Assembly (NCBI GenBank): GCA_964500675.1
Contig: CAZCNY010000002.1
Coordinates: 124,001-188,000 of the forward strand
DNA length: 64,000 nt
Direction of reading: 5' to 3'
Source: CAMLJR01 sp964500675
Lineage (GTDB): Bacteria; Pseudomonadota; Gammaproteobacteria; Pseudomonadales; CAMLJR01
In this document: positions 1-8,580 of the stretch, piece after piece
Layout of the letters: each line of letters starts with the position of its first letter
How positions within the stretch are numbered: the first letter of the stretch is position 1
Position numbers and translations under genes: made by a program
Notes under the pieces: model-generated
What the model was told of the DNA's origin: nothing
The model's database searches: none
Seen by the model: only the letters and a program-made list of their open reading frames with translations

Positions 1-2
1 CT

Positions 3-503
3 GCCGATGGCATTCCTCACGACATGGAAACGTTCCATCAAATGATCGATAACCATTTGACAGGTCCCTTCAATGTATCGCGTTTAAGTGCGGCGTCTTT
101 TGCGAAGAATGATCCGGACGAAGACGGGCAGCGCGGCATAATTATCAACACTTCTTCAACTGCCGCCTATGAAGGACAAATCAAACAAGTAGCCTACAGC
201 GCCGCTAAAGCAGCAATCGCCGGTATGACATTGGCGATGGCGCGAGATTTGTCCATTATCGGCGTGCGCGCCTGCGCCATCGCTCCAGGACCTATTTGGA
301 CGCCTCGGCTCGCTCGGGCGACGAATAAGCTAAAGCAAGAATTGGTTTCAAATATTGCGTTTCCTAAACGTTTCGGACACGCGTGGGAATATGCGTCTTT
401 AGTGGAAATGATTCTGCGCACACCATTTCTCAATGGCCAGGTTATTCGTCTTGATGGCGCTCTAACTACACCTCTAACTGAAATGGCAGCGAGATGCAGA
501 TAA
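3..503 (+). CDS. SDR-family dehydrogenase, 17beta-HSD10/3-hydroxyacyl-CoA type (5' end outside window)
   Basis: The frame is open back to the window edge, so this is the C-terminal two thirds of a short-chain dehydrogenase. The visible part has the catalytic Ser region (NTSSTAAYEG), the YxxxK pair (YSAAKAA) and the tail FLNGQVIRLDGAL. This tail and the segment AIAPGPIWTPRL resemble the HSD17B10/3-hydroxyacyl-CoA dehydrogenase type II branch, so an NAD-dependent oxidation of a 3-hydroxyacyl-CoA or hydroxysteroid is likely. The Rossmann nucleotide-binding motif lies outside the window. The TetR-type gene begins 4 bp after its stop, suggesting co-transcription. An ATG at 24 is in frame but is internal to the fold, so I do not take it as the start. 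Confidence 0.75.
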   Translation, partial: ADGIPHDMETFHQMIDNHLTGPFNVSRLSAASFAKNDPDEDGQRGIIINTSSTAAYEGQIKQVAYSAAKAAIAGMTLAMARDLSIIGVRACAIAPGPIWTPRLARATNKLKQELVSNIAFPKRFGHAWEYASLVEMILRTPFLNGQVIRLDGALTTPLTEMAARCR

Positions 504-507
504 ATAA

Positions 508-1188
508 GTGACTGTGGGTCGATTTAGAAATTATCGCGAACGAAGTGAATATCTACATATGCAAGCGTCACCTACATCTCAGCGCCGACGATATAACAGT
601 CCGTCGCGACGCCGACAAACTGCTGAAACGCGGGATCGGATCATCTCTGCTGGCGCTCAGATCGTACATCAATTCCCGACATGGGATTGGACGAATCTAA
701 CTGTAAGTATTGTAGGTATGCGTGCGGGTGTCAGTGTGCGCACAGTGCAGCGGCATTTTCCTTCGGAGCGTCAATTACGAGAAGCGGTGCTTGGACGTTT
801 AGTGGATGAGTCACGCATATCGCTTGAAACAATAACTCTTGATAACTTCGATAACGTTATAAAACAACTTTTTGGCTATCTATCATCATTTAAAGCTCAG
901 CCGATTACCCCGCTAGTCACAGATCCTACGTTTGCCTTAATCGACCAGTTTCGCCGGGATATTCTTGTAGGCATGGTGACCGAAAAGAGTCCCAGTTGGT
1001 CGGACCGAGATAGGGAGACTGTCGCTGCTGTGCTTGATATTATATGGACTCTGCCGCCTTATGAGCGTCTGATCACGTCGTGGGGTTTCGATATTGATCG
1101 TGCTATTGGCGCCCTTAGTTGGATTGTTGCTTTAATCAGAGAGGCGGTTCAAATGGGGTGGTGTCCTGATGGTAGGAAAACCAATTAG
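508..1188 (+). CDS. TetR/AcrR-family transcriptional regulator
   Basis: A 226-residue protein with an N-terminal helix-turn-helix (about residues 40-90). It contains the TetR-like sequence of helix 1 (TRDRIISAGAQIV), a recognition helix region (AGVSVRTVQRHF) and an all-helical C-terminal ligand domain. The GTG at 508 lies 4 bp after the preceding SDR stop, which favours coupling. An ATG at 559 would remove 17 residues and still keep the whole HTH. The gene is visibly richer in A+T than those after 1300. It probably regulates the SDR operon to its left or the divergent cluster to its right. The ligand is unknown. Confidence 0.75.
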   Translation: MTVGRFRNYRERSEYLHMQASPTSQRRRYNSPSRRRQTAETRDRIISAGAQIVHQFPTWDWTNLTVSIVGMRAGVSVRTVQRHFPSERQLREAVLGRLVDESRISLETITLDNFDNVIKQLFGYLSSFKAQPITPLVTDPTFALIDQFRRDILVGMVTEKSPSWSDRDRETVAAVLDIIWTLPPYERLITSWGFDIDRAIGALSWIVALIREAVQMGWCPDGRKTN

Positions 1189-1255
1189 GGGGAGTTTAAA
1201 GTCAGAATTGTGTTTTAACCGGACAAGATCATCCGTTCAACGAGGCAGAAATGTA

Positions 1256-1288
1256 AGCTCTCCGAAATTTGATCGGTGGCTTTTTTGT
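1256..1288 (+). terminator. putative intrinsic terminator after the TetR gene
   Basis: An imperfect stem (core CCGA/TCGG with further G-U and C-G pairs outside a bulge) is followed by a run of six T at 1281-1286. It lies between the convergent TetR gene and the minus-strand MBL gene. The stem is imperfect, so this is a moderate call. Confidence 0.4.
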
Positions 1289-1305
1289 CTGAGACTAAGT
1301 CCAAT

Positions 1306-2583
1306 TTAGCTGTTACCTAAAGCCGCTTCAGCCGCAGTGATTTCTGATTTCAGCCACATCGTTTCGCTCAGATTGCTGCCGCCCGATTGTGCTAGCAGCG
1401 CATTGAGCGCGTCTTTTTTCACGGTGAGTGCATCGGCGTGTTTGGGTTCTGCACTCAATGCAATATCGAGCAGATGCAATGCTTCGAGCGGTTTATTTTC
1501 GCTGACTTTTTTGCGTGCGCGTACTGCGAGTGGAGTCGCACCGCCAGCGAGTTCGACGAGATCGGCATTCACACTCGAACGCGGTACGTCGTAAAGTCCG
1601 GTGGTGGAGTCCTCGTAGTGGAACCAGCCCGAGTTTTCGTCCCAAATTGCGCGCACGGCCCACGATACTTTGCCGTGGAATTGCCCGATTTTTAAATTCT
1701 CTGGCAACTGAATTTCGCGCATGAGTTCGTGCACGGTTTTACCCGCGTTCATGCCCGCGATCACCGCATCTTTCACGTACGAAACCGCTGCGTGCATTTT
1801 GTCGAGGCTCGCGCGGATATTGTCTTTGCCGACAATCGGACCGCCGTGACCGGTGATGAGTAATTCGGCGCCGAGCGCGCGCACGCGTTCGAGCGATTCG
1901 AGATAATTCACCACTAAACGCGGTTTGTCGCCGCGTATGGTGGTGAGGTTCGGCATGGCGAGAAAAACCGGTCCGAATAAATTGCCCGTAAAGGCAATTT
2001 TTTCGTTCGGCATCCATACCGTGAGTGCGCAGAGCGATTCGCCGCCCGGCGTCGAAATCACTTCGAATTTGCGACCGCCCAGTTCGAAGGCGTAGATATC
2101 ATCAACGGTGATATCGGGTACGACTTTCGGCGGCGGAACTGGATTGCTGCCGCGCTTCATCGTCGAAGCCCAAAGCTTCGCCGAGCGTTTCTGCAAGTAC
2201 AGACCGAGGTCGTGGAAAAATTGCCACGTGTCGCTGAACTTCTTGCCCGTAATGATTTTAGTTTGCGGCTCTTTGAAAGCGGGTACGCCGCCGTAATGAT
2301 CGGGATGTGCCTGCGTGACGATGATGTAGCGCAGCGGACCTTTGCGCACCGGAGCAAACAGCGCTTTGTTGCGCTCGGTGTTGGCTGTGTCCATGAAGCC
2401 TGTGTTGACCATGATGTCGCCATCGGCCGTATTCACGAGGTAGGCGTTGGAAATATCGTTCGCCATGAAAATGAAATCGGTGATTTTTATCGCTTCTTTC
2501 TGTTCATCGCCGGCGCGCACGAGCGAGGCGAGCATCGGCCCGTTTGTTTTTTCAGAACCGGGAGTTTTTTGATCGTTGCTCAT
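1306..2583 (-). CDS. metallo-beta-lactamase-fold hydrolase with alkylsulfatase-type C-terminal domain
   Basis: A 425-residue protein. The N-terminal MBL domain (about 35-260) shows TQAHPDHYGG at 90-99 and a distal TGHGGP near 245-250. The C-terminal part matches the alkylsulfatase dimerisation region (GWFHYED near 316, VELAGGATPLAVRAR near 343-357, then a TPR-like helical hairpin). SdsA/BDS1-type enzymes hydrolyse primary alkyl sulfates. Here the first His of the usual HxHxDH signature is Gln91, and I find no acidic metal ligand at the TGN position (200-202), so the metal site may be altered. There is no signal peptide. Its start overlaps the stop of the upstream alcohol dehydrogenase by 4 bp, so the two are translationally coupled. 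Confidence 0.75.
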   Translation of the reverse strand: MSNDQKTPGSEKTNGPMLASLVRAGDEQKEAIKITDFIFMANDISNAYLVNTADGDIMVNTGFMDTANTERNKALFAPVRKGPLRYIIVTQAHPDHYGGVPAFKEPQTKIITGKKFSDTWQFFHDLGLYLQKRSAKLWASTMKRGSNPVPPPKVVPDITVDDIYAFELGGRKFEVISTPGGESLCALTVWMPNEKIAFTGNLFGPVFLAMPNLTTIRGDKPRLVVNYLESLERVRALGAELLITGHGGPIVGKDNIRASLDKMHAAVSYVKDAVIAGMNAGKTVHELMREIQLPENLKIGQFHGKVSWAVRAIWDENSGWFHYEDSTTGLYDVPRSSVNADLVELAGGATPLAVRARKKVSENKPLEALHLLDIALSAEPKHADALTVKKDALNALLAQSGGSNLSETMWLKSEITAAEAALGNS

Positions 2584-3596
2584 GATGCGTTCTCATCACA
2601 GTGAATCATGACCTTCGCTGACTGCGGTGTCGCCGCAATTTTGAGTCCTTCCATGACTTGGCTCAGCGGCAGGCGATGGCTGATCATCGATAGGATTTTG
2701 TCTTTGAGGCGTGGCATCGCGGCGATGACTTCCGGCATTTCAGTCGGATAACCCATCGCGGTAGTGATGGTCATTTCACTCGTCAGCATGCGGCCGAATG
2801 GAACCTCGATCGGCTTCATGTAAGCGGCGGTAATCACCAGCCGCGAGTGGAATTTCGCCATCGCGATGACGTCGCCAATGATATTGGGCGCGCCAGCGGC
2901 ATCGATGTAGGCATCGGTGCCGACGCCGACGCGGCCGTAGGAGGGCGCTTCGCCATGCAACTTCACCAGCTCGGCGCGCAGATCGATTTTGGTCGGATCG
3001 AGCGCAACGCGCGCGCCTAACGCCAACGCTCTGTCGCGACGCTCGGGCGCGAGATCCAATGCGACGAGATCGGTCACGCCGCGATCGACGAGCCACAGAA
3101 TCATGCCGAGGCCGATCGGGCCGCAGCCGAACACCACGACTTTATCGCCGGCTTTGACTTGCATGCGATTCACACCGTGCATCGCGACTGCAAGCGGTTC
3201 GCACATCGCGGCGATTTCGTACGAAATGCCTGCGGGAATCGGCAGAATCGAGTCGCCCAGGCGTGCTTCGCGCACGAGTAATTCTTCGGTGAAAGCGCCT
3301 TCGGGGCCGCCGCTGCCGATATTGCTCGGGCTCATCATCGGGTTGATGATGACGGGCTGGCCGACCGCAATGCCTTTGACCTCAGCGCCGACCTCCAGCA
3401 CTTCTCCTGCACCTTCATGACCGAGCGCGGTGATGGTACCCGGTGTCGGAATGCCGCCGATTTTGATGTAGGAAAGATCGCTGCCACAGATGCCGCAGGC
3501 TTTCATTTTGACGACCACATCTTTCGGGCCGGCCGCAGGACGCTCGTAGGGATCGAGGCGGACGTCGCCGGTGCCGTGAATTTTAAGAAGTCGCAT
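2580..3596 (-). CDS. zinc-type alcohol dehydrogenase (MDR superfamily)
   Basis: A 338-residue medium-chain dehydrogenase/reductase that oxidises an alcohol to an aldehyde or ketone with NAD(P). The catalytic-zinc region CGICGSD (34-40), GHEGAGEV (59-66) and the coenzyme loop GCGPIGLGMIL are clear. The four-Cys structural zinc lobe is missing and replaced by a short loop (about residues 86-98), as in sorbitol or threonine dehydrogenase-like members that lost it. It lies in a minus-strand operon: SDR, then 24 bp, this gene, then a 4-bp overlap with the MBL protein. Together they fit alcohol oxidation in the same pathway. Confidence 0.8.
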   Translation of the reverse strand: MRLLKIHGTGDVRLDPYERPAAGPKDVVVKMKACGICGSDLSYIKIGGIPTPGTITALGHEGAGEVLEVGAEVKGIAVGQPVIINPMMSPSNIGSGGPEGAFTEELLVREARLGDSILPIPAGISYEIAAMCEPLAVAMHGVNRMQVKAGDKVVVFGCGPIGLGMILWLVDRGVTDLVALDLAPERRDRALALGARVALDPTKIDLRAELVKLHGEAPSYGRVGVGTDAYIDAAGAPNIIGDVIAMAKFHSRLVITAAYMKPIEVPFGRMLTSEMTITTAMGYPTEMPEVIAAMPRLKDKILSMISHRLPLSQVMEGLKIAATPQSAKVMIHCDENAS

Positions 3597-3620
3597 GATT
3601 AATTCTCCTCGGTCTTCGTG

Positions 3621-4424
3621 TTACGGCCGAACCATGTAGCCACCGTCGATAGTGATGGTTTCGCCGGTCATGAACGACGAAGCATCGCTGCACAGGTAGG
3701 CACCGATGCCTTCGAAATCCTCGGGATAACCGACGCGCTTGAGCGGGGTCTGCGGACCGAAGTGGCCGGCGAGTGCCTTCACATTTGCTTCGCCACCCAT
3801 CATCGGGGTCATGATCAGGCCTGGTGCGACGACATTGGCGCGGATGCCGAATTGACCCAGTTCGACGGCGAGACAACGAATCACTGCTGCGGTGCCGCAC
3901 TTGGATGCTGCGTATTCCATCTTGCCTGGCAGGCCCTGGAACAGCGAGAGACTACCGCAAGCCACCAGAGAGCCGCCCGGTTCACCGGCTTCCGCGCGTG
4001 CCTTCATCAGGCGCGCACCTTCGCGCAGCGTGAAGAAAGCACCGTGCAGTGCCACGCTCTGAAATTCGTGCCAATGCGAGGTCGGCATATCGAACACGGA
4101 GTTGTAGCGCGGCGAAGCGCCCGAGTTGGCGAACACGCAATCGAGACGGCCGAAATCTTTCATCAATTGCGCATAGCCATCGATGATTTGCTGTTCGGAG
4201 CCGACGTCGACTTGATAGGTTTCAACGCGACGAGCGCCCGCCTCTAGCAGTGCTTTCTTGGCGGCGGCGTTTTTTTCTGCATTGCGCGCCCAGATCGCGA
4301 CATCGCCGCCCATTTTCGCGACACCCATGGCGAAGCCGAGACCGATGCCACCGTTGCCGCCCGTAACTAGCGTGACCTTGCCGCTGCAATCGAAAAGGCC
4401 TTTAGTTCCTGTGCCTGTTGTCAT
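3621..4424 (-). CDS. SDR-family oxidoreductase
   Basis: A classical SDR of 267 residues. Near the N-terminus is the TGGNGGIG nucleotide loop, then ANSGA in place of NNAG, a catalytic Ser (CGSLSLF) with YAASK, and the C-terminal signature GETITIDGGYMV. I choose the ATG at 4424 because a good ribosome binding site (AAAGGAAAA) lies just upstream. A longer reading to 4460 would turn that site into codons. It is first in the minus-strand operon with the alcohol dehydrogenase and the MBL protein. The substrate is probably a hydroxylated intermediate of the local pathway. Confidence 0.8.
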   Translation of the reverse strand: MTTGTGTKGLFDCSGKVTLVTGGNGGIGLGFAMGVAKMGGDVAIWARNAEKNAAAKKALLEAGARRVETYQVDVGSEQQIIDGYAQLMKDFGRLDCVFANSGASPRYNSVFDMPTSHWHEFQSVALHGAFFTLREGARLMKARAEAGEPGGSLVACGSLSLFQGLPGKMEYAASKCGTAAVIRCLAVELGQFGIRANVVAPGLIMTPMMGGEANVKALAGHFGPQTPLKRVGYPEDFEGIGAYLCSDASSFMTGETITIDGGYMVRP

Positions 4425-4725
4425 GGAAAGTTTTCCTTTAGTCGCGCTGGCGCCACGCACCAGTGTTGATGTGTTTGATTTTGAGCATAGTTTCAGTCAG
4501 TGCATGGGATCTCTCAATACGGAATCATGTCGACGATGAGCCGCAATGGTGAGGTTGGGACAACAGACGCCATGGCCGAAAGACGATACTCTGTCTTGCG
4601 CTAGAAGTTAAATGACGTTGCTACGCAGTGGTGGCGCGGCCCAAGATATTCGTTTCAAGCAAAGGCCAGCATAGCGCGTGAAAACGAGCCGGAATATTGA
4701 TCAACACGAGAGAGGTCGATTGAAC
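4425..4725. other. intergenic region between divergent operons
   Basis: About 300 bp between the minus-strand SDR operon and the plus-strand sulfotransferase operon. It should hold both promoters. I see no clear operator palindrome, RNA gene or ORF in it. Confidence 0.4.
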
Positions 4726-5892
4726 ATGGCGCAACAATGGGTCGCCGAAGAGTTGATTGCACAGGCGCGGAAATCCACAGGGTTGGAACGTTTCGATAGC
4801 GAGAGTTTTCGCGAAGGGCTGGATGTGCTGCTGCGAGATGTCAATGCGTGCGCATATTCCGATAGCGGTAGCGCGCGCCTGCGCGGCAACATCGTCGGCG
4901 CGCTGGCGACGCGCTTGAAGGTCACTGATTATCTGGAAAAGCGCCCCGAGTTATTGAAGCGCCCGATCGAGCGCCCTGTATTTGTATTCGGCGTACCGCG
5001 CACGGGCACCACGCTGCTGAGCAATTTACTCGCAGCCGATCCGCATCGCCGCTCGCCCTTGACTTGGGAAATCGACGATCCGGTACCGCCGCCGACCACG
5101 GCGACGCTCTACACCGATCCGCGCGCGCTGGCACGGCTCGAAGCCGAACGTCAGATGCTGGCGGCGCGTCCGGAGATGGGCAAGTACTACCGCAATTCGG
5201 CGATTTATCCGAACGAGTGTATGTTCTTCATCAATGCCGATTTCAAGGCGCTGGTGTGGGAATCGGCCGGCGTGTTGCCGAACTATCGCGATTGGTTGTT
5301 CAAAGAAGCCGACCTGACATCCACCTACGAATACCACAAGCGCTTCCTGCAATTGTTGCAGGCTGACGCGCCGGGCATCTGGAATCTGAAGCAGCCCTCG
5401 CACGGGTTATGGCTCGAGACGATTCTCAAGATTTATCCGGATGCGCGCTTCGTGTGGACGCATCGCGATCCGCTCACGGCGACAGGCTCGTTTTGTAGCC
5501 TGCTGTCACTCGCACATAACGGCTACATGGGGCGCGTCGATACCAAGTGGCTCGGCGAGAACTGTTCGTGGCAGGCCGTCGAACACGCGAATCGCATTAT
5601 GGACTTTCGTGATAAATGGGGCGATGAATTTGGTGAGGGTCGCATTATCGACGTGCATTACGCCGACCTCATGCGTCAGCCGATCGAAACCATGCGCAAG
5701 CTATACGAGTCGCTTGGCGATGATTACACGGCGGAAGCCGAAGCCGGTATGCAGACTTGGATTAACGATAATCCGCAAGATAAATTCGGCAGACACGAAT
5801 ACAAACTCACGCAATTTGGTCTCAGCGTGGAGAAACTCGAAAAAATGTTCGAGCGCTATCTAAGCCGCTATGAAATAGAGCGCGAAGGTTGA
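4726..5892 (+). CDS. sulfotransferase-family protein
   Basis: A 388-residue protein with the PAPS 5'-phosphosulfate-binding loop FGVPRTGTTLLSN (about 88-100) and a downstream 3'-phosphate-binding region (HRDPLTATGSF). It matches the bacterial sulfotransferase_3-like group often found in catabolic clusters. The predicted reaction is transfer of sulfate from PAPS to a hydroxyl, but many members are uncharacterised. I prefer the ATG at 4726 (GAGAGG upstream) to a GTG at 4678, which would add 16 unusual residues. It is first gene of a plus-strand operon with VOC, SDR, P450 and ferredoxin genes. An alkylsulfatase-like protein is encoded just across the divergent promoter. Confidence 0.75.
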   Translation: MAQQWVAEELIAQARKSTGLERFDSESFREGLDVLLRDVNACAYSDSGSARLRGNIVGALATRLKVTDYLEKRPELLKRPIERPVFVFGVPRTGTTLLSNLLAADPHRRSPLTWEIDDPVPPPTTATLYTDPRALARLEAERQMLAARPEMGKYYRNSAIYPNECMFFINADFKALVWESAGVLPNYRDWLFKEADLTSTYEYHKRFLQLLQADAPGIWNLKQPSHGLWLETILKIYPDARFVWTHRDPLTATGSFCSLLSLAHNGYMGRVDTKWLGENCSWQAVEHANRIMDFRDKWGDEFGEGRIIDVHYADLMRQPIETMRKLYESLGDDYTAEAEAGMQTWINDNPQDKFGRHEYKLTQFGLSVEKLEKMFERYLSRYEIEREG

Positions 5893-5916
5893 TTAGAATT
5901 TATCGAGAGGTGTTAA

Positions 5917-6378
5917 ATGTTGCTGGCTAATCATTATCAAAATGCTTATGTAACGCGCGATATTGAAAAAGCAATTGATACGTTTCGCGCGCGCTATGGC
6001 GTATCTGATCCGCGCTATTTTCAAGCCGAAGTTGAAGTTACCACGCCGCAAGGTAAGGGACTGGCCGTTAACAAGGTGTCCTTCATTTGGATTGGTAATT
6101 TGCAGTACGAATTAATCGAACCTGTATCGGGTCCAGTGGATATTTATCGCGATGCGCTACCGGAGCACGGTTTACGCTTTCATCATATCTGCATGCGCAG
6201 TCACGATTGGGACGCTACGCTCGCGGAAGTTGAGCAGCAAAAACTGCCGATTGTTTATCGCGGCGATACATCGAGCGGTCTTAAATTCATTTATGCCGAT
6301 GCGCGCGATACACTGGGTCACTATCTGGAATTCACCTGGGTGCCTCCCGCAGTGTGGACGGCGATGGGCGGGCGTTAA
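5917..6378 (+). CDS. VOC-superfamily (glyoxalase/dioxygenase-fold) protein
   Basis: A 153-residue protein of the vicinal oxygen chelate fold. Candidate metal ligands are a His near the N-terminus (NHYQNAYV), a central Glu (YELIEP), LRFHHICM near residue 87, and a C-terminal GHYLEFTW. The fold serves extradiol dioxygenases, epimerases and glyoxalases. The length and single module suggest an epimerase, isomerase or lactone/ring-opening role rather than a full two-domain extradiol enzyme. It follows the sulfotransferase by 24 bp and precedes an SDR by 21 bp. The exact reaction is unknown. Confidence 0.7.
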   Translation: MLLANHYQNAYVTRDIEKAIDTFRARYGVSDPRYFQAEVEVTTPQGKGLAVNKVSFIWIGNLQYELIEPVSGPVDIYRDALPEHGLRFHHICMRSHDWDATLAEVEQQKLPIVYRGDTSSGLKFIYADARDTLGHYLEFTWVPPAVWTAMGGR

Positions 6379-6399
6379 TTGTTTTTTGAAGGAAAAATT

Positions 6400-7173
6400 A
6401 TGCCGTTACAGCAACCGGGTTTATTCAGTCTCGAAAATAAAGTTGCGCTTGTAACTGGCGGCGCCGGCGGCATCGGCGCAGGAATCGCCGCTGTGCTGGC
6501 TGAGGCTGGAGCAGTTGTCGTCATCGCCGATATCAATGTTGAAAACGCCGAGCGCGAAGTAGCGAAATTAATTGCAGCTGGGCATCGCGCTGCTGCAATT
6601 GCCATTAATCTCGCTGACGAAAACTCCATCGTTAGCGGATGTGCGGACGTGATTGCGCGCCATGGAGTACCGTGGGCGTTGGTCAACAATGCGGGCCTGC
6701 AGGATCGGGAGGCGTTTTTAGAGAGCACTGCGGAAGAGTGGGATCGAATGAATCGCGTCAACGGTCGCGGTCCATTTTTAATGGCGCGCGAAATTGCGCG
6801 AGCGATGGTTGCGGCGGGTCAGGGCGGTCGCATAGTCAACATTGGATCGGCGGCATTGCGCGGCAGTGTCGTTAGAGGGTTGGTGCCCTACACCGCTTCA
6901 AAAGGTGCTTTGCTTGGATTCAGCGGCGCCGCCGCGTTTGAACTGGCCGAGCACGGCATTACGGTGAATACCGTGCTGCCGGGTGGCGTGGCAACTCCGG
7001 GTGCGCTGGCGGCTAAAGGACCTATTCCTGAAGGGCCTGCACGGCGCTCGTTACCGCTGGGGATGTGTCAACCCGAAGATATCGCAGCAGCGGTGCTGTA
7101 TTTTGCATCGCCCGCGGCGCGTAAAGTGACCAATCAAGTCTTGGCCGTGGATGGCGGTTTTTCGGTGACCTGA
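6400..7173 (+). CDS. SDR-family oxidoreductase
   Basis: A 257-residue classical SDR with TGGAGGIGAG near residue 16, NNAG, an IGSA catalytic Ser region, YTASKGA and a C-terminal LAVDGGFSV. The ATG at 6400 has a strong ribosome binding site (GAAGGA) upstream. An in-frame TTG at 6379 would read through that site and is rejected. It is an NAD(P)-dependent alcohol/ketone oxidoreductase in the same operon as the VOC protein and probably the P450. The 127-bp gap before the P450 contains an inverted repeat. Confidence 0.8.
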   Translation: MPLQQPGLFSLENKVALVTGGAGGIGAGIAAVLAEAGAVVVIADINVENAEREVAKLIAAGHRAAAIAINLADENSIVSGCADVIARHGVPWALVNNAGLQDREAFLESTAEEWDRMNRVNGRGPFLMAREIARAMVAAGQGGRIVNIGSAALRGSVVRGLVPYTASKGALLGFSGAAAFELAEHGITVNTVLPGGVATPGALAAKGPIPEGPARRSLPLGMCQPEDIAAAVLYFASPAARKVTNQVLAVDGGFSVT

Positions 7174-7252
7174 TTTCTTACGGCATTTTTGGGGTTGGAA
7201 AGGTGTACGAATTGTAATGGTTTCTCTACAGCGCTCGCTTGATCGCCTGTCG

Positions 7253-7280
7253 AATTAGTGGCAGCATGCCGGCACTAATT
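7253..7280. promoter_or_regulatory. inverted repeat upstream of the P450 gene
   Basis: AATTAGTG at 7253-7260 and CACTAATT at 7273-7280 form a perfect 8-bp inverted repeat around a 12-bp spacer, 19 bp before the P450 start. It could be an operator or an mRNA hairpin near the ribosome binding site (AGAGGTG). There is no T-run, so it does not look like a terminator. Confidence 0.4.
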
Positions 7281-7299
7281 TTAGGCTCAGAGGTGTAAC

Positions 7300-8505
7300 A
7301 TGAGTACGTATAATGCAGGCGCGAGCGGCTCGGTTTATTGGGATCCGTACCACCCTGAAATTAACGCTAATCCTTATCCGATGTACCAGCGCCTGCACAA
7401 AGAAGCCCCGCTGTTCTACAACGAAGACTACGATTTTTTTCTGGTCAGCCGCTTTGCGGATGTAGACCGTGTGCTGTTGGATCGAGAAACTTTTAGCTCT
7501 GCGCGCAGTGATATTCTCGAGTTCATCAAGCAGGACATCGACATCCCCAAAGGGATGTTCATTTGGGCTGACCCCCCCTCGCACACCGCATATCGTGCCG
7601 TGGTGGCGCGCGTATTCACACCTAAGCGGATGAATGATCTGGAAGGTAAGATTCGCGCTTATTGCGCGCGCTGTCTTGATGAAAAAATTGGCGCGGATCG
7701 CATCGACTTTATCGCCGACCTGGGTGCGAAGATCCCAGGGGGGGTTATCGGTATGCTGCTCGGAATTCCTGATGAGGATCGAGACGCGGTGCGCGAGCGG
7801 GTTGATGCCGCACTGCGTACTGAAGCTGGCAAGCCGATGGCTTTCGAGCAGACGAGCTTTCAGGGTGAGGGATTCGAGGAATATATTGAGTGGCGGGTTA
7901 ATAACCCGTCCGATGACCTTATGACGGAGTTGCTGAATGTCGAGTTTCAAGATGAGACCGGCGTGAAGCGCAAACTCACGCGTGATGAAATCCTCATCTT
8001 TGTCAACGTGATTGCAGGTGCGGGCAACGAAACCACTTCTCGACTGATCGGTTGGACCGGCAAGGTGCTCGGTGATCATCCGGATCAGCGTCGCGAAATT
8101 GCTAAAAATCCTGCGCTCATTCCTGCCGCAATTGAAGAGATTCTGCGTATTGAGCCGCCTGGGACCATGGTTGCAAGATACGTCACCCGCGATATCGAAA
8201 TTCATGGCAAAACCGTACCTCAAGGCAGTGTGATGATCAGCCTGATCGCCGCAGCTAACCGGGATGAAACCCGATTCGTTGCAGGGGGTCGCTTCAATAT
8301 TCACCGGGATGGCCCGCCTCACATTACCTTCGGGCGCGGCATCCACTCCTGTCTCGGTTCAGCGCTAGCAAGAGTGGAAGGGCGTGTGGCGCTCGATGAG
8401 ATACTGAAGCGTTTCCCCGATTGGACGGTGGATACCGAGAATTCGCAACTTTCTTTTTCTTCCACCACCCGCGGTTGGGATGCGCTGCCGGCATTCATCG
8501 GCTAG
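7300..8505 (+). CDS. cytochrome P450 (soluble bacterial CYP)
   Basis: A 401-residue soluble class I P450. The I-helix oxygen-activation segment AGAGNETT is at 239-246, the K-helix ExxR (EEILR) at 279-283 and the heme-thiolate loop FGRGIHSCLG at 344-353, with Cys351 the proximal ligand. No membrane anchor is present. It should hydroxylate a hydrophobic substrate using electrons from the ferredoxin gene 75 bp downstream. No ferredoxin reductase is encoded nearby, so that partner must lie elsewhere. The AGAGGTG ribosome binding site supports the start. Confidence 0.93.
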   Translation: MSTYNAGASGSVYWDPYHPEINANPYPMYQRLHKEAPLFYNEDYDFFLVSRFADVDRVLLDRETFSSARSDILEFIKQDIDIPKGMFIWADPPSHTAYRAVVARVFTPKRMNDLEGKIRAYCARCLDEKIGADRIDFIADLGAKIPGGVIGMLLGIPDEDRDAVRERVDAALRTEAGKPMAFEQTSFQGEGFEEYIEWRVNNPSDDLMTELLNVEFQDETGVKRKLTRDEILIFVNVIAGAGNETTSRLIGWTGKVLGDHPDQRREIAKNPALIPAAIEEILRIEPPGTMVARYVTRDIEIHGKTVPQGSVMISLIAAANRDETRFVAGGRFNIHRDGPPHITFGRGIHSCLGSALARVEGRVALDEILKRFPDWTVDTENSQLSFSSTTRGWDALPAFIG

Positions 8506-8518
8506 CCTGCAAGCGTGA

Positions 8519-8540
8519 GCGGCCACCCTGGGGTGGCCGC
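8519..8540 (+). other. perfect GC-rich hairpin between P450 and ferredoxin genes
   Basis: Two 10-bp arms, GCGGCCACCC and GGGTGGCCGC, are exact complements separated by 2 bases, which makes a very stable stem 13 bp after the P450 stop. No T-run follows, so a classical terminator is unlikely. It may protect the P450 message or tune the ratio of P450 to ferredoxin. Confidence 0.6.
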
Positions 8541-8580
8541 TGTAGTTCGTTTGAAGTGAGTAGCTTAAAAAGAGAGTCAT

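Noticed and set aside
7255..8346. 363-residue open frame on the minus strand
   Set aside because: It lies antisense to the P450 gene, whose family motifs are complete, and shows no recognisable domain.
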